Shown: piece after piece, positions 1-5,026 of the stretch
Numbering within the stretch: position 1 is the stretch's first letter
Layout of the letters: each line of letters opens with the position of its first letter
Source of the DNA: Clostridiaceae bacterium
Lineage (GTDB): Bacteria > Bacillota > Clostridia > Oscillospirales > Acutalibacteraceae
Assembly: GCA_016292705.1 (NCBI GenBank)
Contig: JAEDHZ010000135.1
Coordinates: forward strand, 1 to 5,026
Length of the DNA stretch: 5,026 bases
Direction: 5' to 3'
Translations under genes and position numbers: made by a program
The notes under the pieces: model-generated
Told to the model about the DNA's origin: nothing
Seen by the model: only the letters and a program-made list of their open reading frames with translations
The model's database searches: none

Positions 1-1173
1 ATACCTGTGATGTTGTTGCTCCTTTCTCTCGTGCTCTTTATAACTATTTATGCTGCAAATTATCCGTCAGAACTGCTTTCCCGTTTCCTTTTCTCCGTTG
101 GCGACAAACTTAGGGATTTACTCGGAAGACTGCGCTTTGGTTCATATCTGACCGGACCGCTTATAGACGGGATGTATACCACAATGGCATGGGTGGTTTC
201 GGTTATGCTGCCGCCTATGGCAATCTTTTTTCCGCTTTTTACCCTGCTTGAAGATTTTGGCTATCTTCCCCGTGTTGCGTTCAATCTTGACCATTGCTTC
301 AAAAAGTGCAATGCCTGCGGAAAACAGAGCCTTTGCATGTGCATGGGACTCGGCTGCAATGCCGCCGGAGTTGTCGGCTGTCGGATAATTGATTCAAAGA
401 GGGAAAGGCTTATCGCTGTTCTTACCAATGCTTTTGTTCCCTGCAACGGACGCTTTCCGTCCATTATTGCTGTTATTTCAATGTTTTTTGCTGCACCGCT
501 TGCAAGGTCTGTCAGACCTTTTGCCGCCGCAGGAATACTGACTTTGGTAATTATTTTCAGTGTGCTTGCAACCTTTTCAGCATCATTTATACTATCAAAA
601 ACAGTTCTTAAAGGTGAAAGTTCGGCATTTACACTTGAAATGCCCCCATATCGTGTTCCGAAAATCGGTTCGGTTCTTGTTCGAAGCATTTTTGACCGCA
701 CGCTGTTTGTTCTTTCAAGAGCAGTTTGCGTTTCTGCACCAATGGGTCTTGTAATCTGGCTACTTGCTAACATAAAAATCGGAGATTCTGCAATAGTAGC
801 CCACATTGCGCAGCTGCTTGATTTCCCGGGGAAACTGCTAGGTCTTGACGGAGTTGTTCTTCTTGCGTTCATACTCGGATTCCCGGCAAACGAGATTGTG
901 CTGCCTGTCGCTCTGATGTGCTATACCTCGCAGGGCGCTCTTGTTGAGGCAGAAAATATTTCTTCGGTTTTTTTTGTTCTCGCACAAAACGGTTGGACGG
1001 CAGTTACAGGTATATGCTTCATTCTCTTTTCACTGATGCATTTCCCTTGTTCAACAACGATGTTGACAATATGGAAGGAAACAAAAAGTTTGAAGTGGAC
1101 TTTGCTTTCTTTTCTTATACCGACATTATACGGAATTGTTTTCTGCATGCTTGTCAACGCCGTGTTCGGATGA
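1..1173 (+). CDS. feoB: Ferrous iron transporter FeoB, C-terminal membrane part (5' end outside window)
   Basis: FeoB imports Fe2+ across the cytoplasmic membrane, driven or gated by an N-terminal G domain. Only the last 390 codons are here; the frame is open to base 1, and the usual GTPase half must lie upstream, so the GTG at 7 is not a start. Visible (window codon numbers): first membrane helix about 3-20 followed by the family signature ANYPSELL; gate domain with LEDFGYLPRVAF near 83-94; GCN with Cys119; PCNGRFP with Cys148, matching the paired conserved cysteines of FeoB gates; the FPANEIVLP block at 294-302 in the second gate; FPCSTTMLTIWKETKS near the end; and several further hydrophobic helices to the C-terminus. 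The form with CGKQSL, GCNAAGVVGCR and PCNGRFP is the one I associate with Clostridia/Bacteroidetes FeoB. Eight cysteines lie between codons 99 and 148, which is unusually rich. It converges on the - strand phosphoesterase. Confidence in the family is very high. Confidence 0.96.
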   Translation: MPVMLLLLSLVLFITIYAANYPSELLSRFLFSVGDKLRDLLGRLRFGSYLTGPLIDGMYTTMAWVVSVMLPPMAIFFPLFTLLEDFGYLPRVAFNLDHCFKKCNACGKQSLCMCMGLGCNAAGVVGCRIIDSKRERLIAVLTNAFVPCNGRFPSIIAVISMFFAAPLARSVRPFAAAGILTLVIIFSVLATFSASFILSKTVLKGESSAFTLEMPPYRVPKIGSVLVRSIFDRTLFVLSRAVCVSAPMGLVIWLLANIKIGDSAIVAHIAQLLDFPGKLLGLDGVVLLAFILGFPANEIVLPVALMCYTSQGALVEAENISSVFFVLAQNGWTAVTGICFILFSLMHFPCSTTMLTIWKETKSLKWTLLSFLIPTLYGIVFCMLVNAVFG

Positions 1174-1199
1174 ATGTTGGAATGAAAAATTTTCAGATC

Positions 1200-1251
1200 G
1201 AACAACAAAACCGCACACCGGGAAAACAGCAGGCGTGCGGTTTTGTTGTTC
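1200..1251. terminator. Bidirectional intrinsic terminator between convergent genes
   Basis: A 17-base-pair perfect inverted repeat (arms 1200-1216 and 1235-1251) encloses an 18-base loop that can add two more C-G pairs. The arms run A-rich to GC-rich inward, so the hairpin has a U-rich 3' side on either strand: transcripts from the left read a GTGCGG core followed by TTTTGTTGTTC, and transcripts from the right see the same pattern. It sits 26 bases after the feoB stop and 14 bases after the phosphoesterase stop, the expected place for a shared terminator. Confidence 0.88.
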
Positions 1252-1265
1252 TTTATGAAAGAATG

Positions 1266-1961
1266 TTATTTTTTGATTTCCTCTCCTGTGACAGCATTAA
1301 AGATTCCGTTGAAAAGCGAAACATGAGTTTTTGAAATCACCTTGTCAAGATGTAGCGAGCCAAAAAACCAGTGATCAAACTCGCAGGTCTTTCCAACATC
1401 TTCAAGATAGGTGTTAATTGCGGTGATTCCGGTCACACCCACACGGTCAAGCAGCAAAAACTCTTTAATTTTTGCCGGCGGCTCATGAGTGATGATTATA
1501 TCCACCTTTCCGCCGTATTTTTGAAGATTATCAACACCCTCAACAAGCTCGTCACGGGTTGGAATTTCCTTTTCCGACCAGGTGTTCATTTCAAAGCGGA
1601 TTTCAATATCCGGGCTTTCTCCGCCGCCCATTGTAAAGATTCTTTTTCCCTCAAGTTCAAAAACCTGACCTCGCATAAGATGAAGAATATTTCCGGCGAT
1701 CTGATGAACCTTTCCGCCGTGCCACTTTTTTACTTTGAGCTTTGAAAGCATATCAAAGTTTTCGTGTGTTCCGTCAATGAAGCAGATTGTATATTTTTTC
1801 TTTGACAGTTTTTTAAGAGCGTTCATTTCCTCCTTTGAGCCGTCCCAGAGGAAGCCGAAGTCTCCGCACACAATGAGAACATCATCTTTTTTGAGTGCAT
1901 TCAGGCGAGTGTCATCAAAACGGGAGAGTACTGCGTGTGTATCTCCGGTAACATAGATCAT
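1266..1961 (-). CDS. Calcineurin-like metallophosphoesterase with altered second-metal ligands
   Basis: A 231-residue cytoplasmic protein (no signal peptide or membrane helix) of the metallophosphoesterase superfamily, which hydrolyses phosphomono- or diesters using two metal ions. Motifs in order: GDTHA (Asp7, His9), GDFGF (Asp34), DGTHEN (residues 63-68, where GNHE is usual), ITHEPP (His159) and FGSLHLDK (residues 200-207, where GHxH is usual). By family knowledge Asp7, His9, Asp34 and the last His (204) bind metal 1, and these are intact; Asn of GNH and the first His of GHxH bind metal 2, and here they are Thr65 and Ser202. The substrate is unknown. I prefer the ATG at 1961, which gives the usual family start MIYVTGDTH and has GGTGG five bases upstream; a GTG at 1970 would add three residues. 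A stronger GAAAGGAG lies 36 bases upstream. It is divergent from the S11-like gene and convergent with feoB. Confidence 0.9.
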   Translation of the reverse strand: MIYVTGDTHAVLSRFDDTRLNALKKDDVLIVCGDFGFLWDGSKEEMNALKKLSKKKYTICFIDGTHENFDMLSKLKVKKWHGGKVHQIAGNILHLMRGQVFELEGKRIFTMGGGESPDIEIRFEMNTWSEKEIPTRDELVEGVDNLQKYGGKVDIIITHEPPAKIKEFLLLDRVGVTGITAINTYLEDVGKTCEFDHWFFGSLHLDKVISKTHVSLFNGIFNAVTGEEIKK

Positions 1962-1997
1962 TTTAACCACCGAAAGCCCCGAAATTTTTTCCGGAAG

Positions 1998-2005
1998 CTC
2001 CTTTC
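1998..2005 (-). promoter_or_regulatory. Purine-rich ribosome-site-like sequence, oddly far from the phosphoesterase start
   Basis: On the - strand this reads GAAAGGAG, a near-consensus ribosome binding site, but it is 36 bases from the ATG at 1961 and 27 from the GTG at 1970. No ATG, GTG or TTG lies in the phosphoesterase frame at normal spacing. The intervening bases can pair weakly (AGC..CCG with CGG.GCT), which could bring the site closer to the start. It may equally be a chance match. Confidence 0.3.
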
Positions 2006-2019
2006 ACGAAACAGAAAAT

Positions 2020-2040
2020 GTAAATTTAAATTTAATTTAC
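2020..2040. repeat. AT-rich inverted repeat in the divergent intergenic region
   Basis: GTAAATT (2020-2026) and AATTTAC (2034-2040) form 7-base arms around a 7-base AT spacer. It lies in the phosphoesterase leader side of the intergenic region and directly abuts the hairpin at 2040-2059. The symmetry suits an operator for a dimeric regulator, but AT-rich DNA gives such repeats by chance and I do not recognise a known box. Confidence 0.3.
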
Positions 2041-2059
2041 CGAAAAGCTTTATTTTCGG
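2040..2059. repeat. Perfect 7-bp inverted repeat overlapping the -35 region
   Basis: CCGAAAA (2040-2046) and TTTTCGG (2053-2059) are perfect reverse complements with a 6-base loop. The element covers the place where the -35 hexamer of the rightward promoter should be (about 2049-2054), so it could be an operator controlling the S11-like gene. In a leftward transcript it would be a leader hairpin for the phosphoesterase. Confidence 0.4.
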
Positions 2060-2077
2060 CGAAATAATTGTTATAAT
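2049..2077 (+). promoter_or_regulatory. Extended -10 promoter for the S11-like gene
   Basis: TGTTATAAT at 2069-2077 is a perfect extended -10 element (TGn plus TATAAT). The hexamer 17 bases upstream, TTTATT at 2049-2054, is a poor -35, which is typical for extended -10 promoters. Transcription would begin near 2084, leaving a leader of roughly 95 bases before the ATG at 2180. A second AT-rich run at 2106-2120 contains TATAAC and could be an alternative -10, with no good -35. Confidence 0.55.
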
Positions 2078-2179
2078 TAAACGAATAAATTCTGTGCTTT
2101 GGATTTTATATAAATATAACACAATTTTTTGCGTTTTGCAATCGTTTCAAAAAAACAGACGGAAGGATGTCAGTGTATA

Positions 2180-3544
2180 ATGAATGGTATGAAAAGGCTC
2201 TCGGCAGTTATTGTTTTGCTGATTATTGTTATTTCTGCAATCTTTGCGCCGGGCACTGCTCTTGCAAGCTATAACAACGAAACCGACCTAACAAAAAAGC
2301 TTGACACAAAAATATACTACATGATGAGTCTTGATGATGACTCGATAATGTTCAACAAAAACGAGAAAAAAAGTGTTTCCCCCGCAGCTTTTGTAAAACT
2401 CCTTACAGCACTTGTTGCAATCGAAAGCTGGGGTAACCTTGAGGAAACTGTCGAAGTAACGGAAAAATCGCTTTCTCTTGTCGAATATACTTATGGCGTG
2501 CGTGTTGCAGACCTGAAAGCAGGGGAGACCTATACCAAAAAACAGCTTATTGATGCACTTATTGTATACGGTGCAAATGATATTGCGAGCGTTGTTGCAA
2601 GCAGTATTTCCGGTGCTTCATCTTCTTTTGTCAGCACAATGCAGGCTCTTGCCGATAAGATAGGCTGCACAAACACAAAGCTCAGGAACATCACCGGCTT
2701 TGATGAGGAAGGACAGTATACCTGCGCCGAAGATGTTGCCAAAATCATAAAGTATGCGCTCAACTATCCGGCATTCAGTGAGGCTTTTTCAGCATCCGAA
2801 GTTGTTTTGCCGCAAACACAGTTAAATGAAGAGCGAACCTACAGTGCCTCAAACAAAATGCTCAACCAGACTATCAGTCTTTATTATCACCCTTCAATAA
2901 CCGGCGGAAAGCAGACCTCGACAGAAAAGGCGGGCGAGTGCATTGCTGCCGTATCCTCTCAGGACGGTTACTCATATCTGACCGTGGTAATGGGAGGAGA
3001 ATATAAGGACATTGATTCCGACGGTTCAGAGGAAAACACGGCGGTTGCCGATGCAAAAAAGCTTGTTGCGTGGGTGTATGATAATATCCGCTTCAGGGTT
3101 GTTGCAACGGCAAACCAAACAGTAACCGTTGTCAATGTTATTGCCGGGAAGAACGGCGATACACTTCGACTTGTTCCGGAAAAGGAGATTTCAGCCCTCG
3201 TTCCTATTGGAGCAACAAGCGATTCCGTGCTCATTGAACCAATAAAGGAAACGCTTCCGGATAAGCTTTCCGCACCGATAAAGGCAGGAGAGGTTATTTG
3301 TCAGGCAAAAATATTTTATGCCGGCGATGAGATTGCAGCAATTAACCTTGTTGCTGCAAATGATGTTAAGCTTAGCCTTTTCCGCCTTGCGATGACTGGT
3401 GTCAGATCTGTTATAACCTCAACATGGTTCATTATTCTTGAAGTCCTTGCTCTTGCTGTAGTAATACTATATTTCATCAGTCTTATCAAAAAAACTCAGC
3501 ATGGATCTTCTGCAAAAAAGAAAAAGACTGTTTCAAAGAAGTAA
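2180..3544 (+). CDS. D-Ala-D-Ala carboxypeptidase-like (peptidase S11) protein with degenerate active site
   Basis: A 454-residue exported protein with the architecture of PBP5/DacA-type carboxypeptidases, which trim the terminal D-Ala from peptidoglycan stems. Order: signal peptide 1-29 (positive MKR, hydrophobic core, ALA cut site), S11 domain about 35-310, a beta-rich PBP5-C-like domain about 315-405, a membrane helix about 415-435, and a Lys-rich cytoplasmic tail. The fold is clear from PAAFVKLLTALVAIE, IVYGANDIAS, TKLRNITGFDEEGQYT and GGKQTSTEKAGE, which align without gaps to the family. All three catalytic motifs differ, however: SxxK is AFVK (Ala70 in place of the nucleophile, Lys73 kept), SxN is GAN (131-133), and KTG is KQT (244-246). 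I infer loss of carboxypeptidase activity and a binding, structural or regulatory role. The start is the ATG with the purine-rich GGAAGGA at 2161-2167, 12 bases upstream; a longer TTG start at 2129 would spoil the signal peptide. It is probably driven by the promoter at 2069. Confidence 0.9.
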   Translation: MNGMKRLSAVIVLLIIVISAIFAPGTALASYNNETDLTKKLDTKIYYMMSLDDDSIMFNKNEKKSVSPAAFVKLLTALVAIESWGNLEETVEVTEKSLSLVEYTYGVRVADLKAGETYTKKQLIDALIVYGANDIASVVASSISGASSSFVSTMQALADKIGCTNTKLRNITGFDEEGQYTCAEDVAKIIKYALNYPAFSEAFSASEVVLPQTQLNEERTYSASNKMLNQTISLYYHPSITGGKQTSTEKAGECIAAVSSQDGYSYLTVVMGGEYKDIDSDGSEENTAVADAKKLVAWVYDNIRFRVVATANQTVTVVNVIAGKNGDTLRLVPEKEISALVPIGATSDSVLIEPIKETLPDKLSAPIKAGEVICQAKIFYAGDEIAAINLVAANDVKLSLFRLAMTGVRSVITSTWFIILEVLALAVVILYFISLIKKTQHGSSAKKKKTVSKK

Positions 3545-3579
3545 GAGCTTAGCATCTTATTTATCAATCGGCAATAATG

Positions 3580-3608
3580 TTGACTTTTTATGGTTTTAGT
3601 ATTATCAA
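3580..3608 (+). promoter_or_regulatory. Possible promoter for the SGNH hydrolase gene
   Basis: TTGACT (3580-3585) matches the -35 consensus at five of six bases, and 17 bases later TATCAA (3603-3608) matches the -10 at four of six. It sits between the S11-like gene and the SGNH gene, about 55 bases ahead of the latter's start. No convincing terminator separates the genes (only a 5-bp repeat TAAGA/TCTTA at 3542-3559), so read-through from upstream is also possible. Confidence 0.4.
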
Positions 3609-3624
3609 ATAATTATGTTTTGAA

Positions 3625-3643
3625 GTAAAATGTTTTGTTTTAC
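3625..3643. repeat. Short inverted repeat ahead of the SGNH gene
   Basis: GTAAAA (3625-3630) and TTTTAC (3638-3643) pair perfectly, with a possible extra T-G wobble, around a 5-7 base loop. It lies just upstream of the ribosome site AAAGGA (3646-3651). It could be an operator or a weak leader hairpin near the ribosome site; its AT content makes chance occurrence likely. Confidence 0.25.
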
Positions 3644-3661
3644 GGAAAGGAAGTCTGTAAC

Positions 3662-5026
3662 ATGAAAAAGGTTTTGAAAAGCTTCTTCTTTGCCGTTTTT
3701 GTTCTGGCGGCGTTTGCTTGCGCAACGCTTGTTTCCTCTGCGGCTGAGGACGAAAAATGGATCGGCGCATGGTCAACCGCTCCAACGAAGATTGGTATCC
3801 AGGGATATAACAATATTACTGCAGCGGTTGAGAAGGTTACTGTTAGAACAGTCCTTACTCCGACTGCAAGCGGTTCAAAAATCCGCATACGTTTTTCCAA
3901 TATACACGGAGATAAGCCTGTTACAATTTATAGCGCAACAGTTGCAAGAACGACCTCTGGCTCGGCAATTGATGACACTACCTTGCGCTACATAACTTTG
4001 GGCGGTTCGCCTTCAATTACCATTCCTGCAAGGAGCTATGTTTATTCCGATCCGGTGAGTTTCAATGTTACTGCAATGGAGAGTATTGCAGTAAGTATGT
4101 ATGTCAAAAAGCTCAATGAGATAACGACAATGGGATTGTCCGGCGCTGAGTCATATCTTGCACTCGGTGAGGATCAGACCCGTTCAAAACATTTGCTTAT
4201 GTCAAGCTCATTTGACATTGACAACGAGATTGTTATTGCTGTTCTCAAACAGTTTGGTTTCAACATGGGACTTCATCTGGCATATAGTTTTATCAAGGTA
4301 ACTCCGTGCATCGAAGCGGTTGATGTTCTTTCGGACGATAAGGGATATTCTGTTGCCGTTATAGGTGACTCAACCGTTTCAAATGAATTCCCGAAGTACC
4401 TTGGCGAGGAGATTTTCAACACCGGAACACGCAATGTTGGTGTTCTCGGAAAGGGTATTATCGGCAACCGTCTCGGTGGCGACGGTCTCGGATACGGATC
4501 ATTTATCTTCGGAGAATCAATGCTCAAAAGACTTGATGTTGATGTTCTCTCGCAGTCGGGCGTAAAATATGCAATTATAAAAATCGGTGCAAACGATATA
4601 ATGCATCCGGTCTGTAAGGATATTCAGGAAATGTATCCCGGTATCAAACAGCCCACTGCGCAGGAGCTTATTGACTACTTTAAGCAGGCATTTGATAAGC
4701 TTCATAAAGCCGGAATAAAGGTTATTGTCATCGGTATTACCCAGTGGAAGGGCAATGACCGTAACTATCTCGGAACGGGGGCAAAGTATGTCCGCACCGA
4801 GGCTGAGTTCAAGCATGACTGGCAGATAGCGCTTGATGTCAACGAGTGGCTTGCAACAACAGCTGCGGCGCAGAAACTTCACGACGGCTATGTCAACTTC
4901 AACGATATTTCTGCAAACCCGGATGATCCTGACGCTTTTCTGCCTGGTGAATATTCAATTGACGGTGCTCACCCGACCGACAAGCTTCAGAGGATATGGG
5001 CTCAGAACTTCCCGTTGAGCCTTATC
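3662..5026 (+). CDS. Secreted SGNH/GDSL-family esterase with N-terminal beta domain (3' end outside window)
   Basis: The frame is open for 455 codons to the last base. A signal peptide covers about residues 1-28 (MKKVLKSFFF, hydrophobic core, SSAA cut site). WIGAWSTAP (33-41) opens a beta-rich accessory domain to about 225, with family-typical RIRFSN, DKPVTIYSA, SITIPARSYVYSDPV and SIAVSMYV stretches. The hydrolase domain follows: block I VIGDSTV (nucleophile Ser237), block II GIIGNRL (Gly268), block III IGANDI (Asn311) and block V DGAHP (Asp434, His437), a complete catalytic set. By family it should cleave carbohydrate, acetyl or lipid esters outside the cell; the substrate cannot be read from sequence. 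The ATG has AAAGGA 10 bases upstream. After GDS the usual ITDG loop is replaced by TVSNEFP. C20 lies in AFAC, a poor lipobox, so a lipoprotein is unlikely. The final residues (AQNFPLSLI) resemble the family C-terminus, so little is missing. The S11-like gene lies 117 bases upstream on the same strand. Confidence 0.92.
   Translation, partial: MKKVLKSFFFAVFVLAAFACATLVSSAAEDEKWIGAWSTAPTKIGIQGYNNITAAVEKVTVRTVLTPTASGSKIRIRFSNIHGDKPVTIYSATVARTTSGSAIDDTTLRYITLGGSPSITIPARSYVYSDPVSFNVTAMESIAVSMYVKKLNEITTMGLSGAESYLALGEDQTRSKHLLMSSSFDIDNEIVIAVLKQFGFNMGLHLAYSFIKVTPCIEAVDVLSDDKGYSVAVIGDSTVSNEFPKYLGEEIFNTGTRNVGVLGKGIIGNRLGGDGLGYGSFIFGESMLKRLDVDVLSQSGVKYAIIKIGANDIMHPVCKDIQEMYPGIKQPTAQELIDYFKQAFDKLHKAGIKVIVIGITQWKGNDRNYLGTGAKYVRTEAEFKHDWQIALDVNEWLATTAAAQKLHDGYVNFNDISANPDDPDAFLPGEYSIDGAHPTDKLQRIWAQNFPLSLI

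Noticed and set aside
261..872. 203-codon open frame on the - strand inside feoB
   Set aside because: It lies wholly opposite strongly recognisable FeoB membrane sequence and its product has no recognisable domain; it is a shadow frame.
993..1334. 113-codon + strand frame crossing the end of feoB and the terminator
   Set aside because: It overlaps conserved FeoB sequence in another frame and runs through the terminator hairpin; its product has no recognisable features.
2129..2179. TTG-initiated 17-residue extension of the S11-like protein
   Set aside because: It would place polar residues before the signal peptide and has no ribosome site; the ATG at 2180 gives a normal signal peptide.
3542..3559. 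Possible terminator after the S11-like gene
   Set aside because: The stem is only 5 AT-rich base pairs (TAAGA/TCTTA), overlaps the stop codon and has no proper U-tract, so it is too weak to call.
4517..4882. 121-codon open frame on the - strand
   Set aside because: It is opposite the catalytic part of the SGNH hydrolase, where the + frame carries conserved motifs; no recognisable product.
1..5026. CRISPR array, transposon ends, tRNA or rRNA genes
   Set aside because: No regularly spaced direct repeats, transposase-like frames, or tRNA/rRNA-like sequences were seen on reading both strands.

Overview
The window looks like a stretch of chromosome from a low-to-moderate GC member of the Clostridia, probably of the gut Oscillospirales/Ruminococcus type. 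This is inferred from purine-rich ribosome sites, the FeoB subtype (GCNAAGVVGCR and PCNGRFP blocks), a PBP5-type cell-wall protein with a C-terminal anchor, and a Lys-rich signal peptide. No taxonomic search was possible. I see no mobile element, CRISPR array, rRNA or tRNA.

Layout. (1) Positions 1-1173, + strand: the membrane-embedded C-terminal half of a ferrous iron transporter FeoB, cut by the window start. (2) Positions 1200-1251: a near-perfect hairpin serving as a shared terminator for the two genes that converge on it. (3) Positions 1266-1961, - strand: a small cytoplasmic calcineurin-like metallophosphoesterase. (4) Positions 1962-2179: an AT-rich divergent intergenic region with a strong extended -10 promoter facing right and several inverted repeats. 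(5) Positions 2180-3544, + strand: a secreted, membrane-anchored protein with the fold of a D-Ala-D-Ala carboxypeptidase (peptidase S11), in which all three penicillin-binding active-site motifs are altered. (6) Positions 3545-3661: a short intergenic region with a possible promoter and a good ribosome site. (7) Positions 3662-5026, + strand: a secreted SGNH/GDSL-family esterase with an N-terminal beta-rich domain and an intact catalytic set. It is open at the window end and probably lacks only a few C-terminal residues.

The genes do not form one obvious operon. The S11-like protein and the SGNH hydrolase are co-oriented, 117 bases apart, and both exported, so a shared cell-envelope role is plausible but unproven. 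The most notable observation is that two adjacent divergent genes both encode degenerate enzymes. The S11 protein has AxxK/GAN/KQT where SxxK/SxN/KTG is expected. The phosphoesterase has lost exactly the two ligands (Asn and first His of GHxH) that normally serve the second metal, while keeping all ligands of the first.
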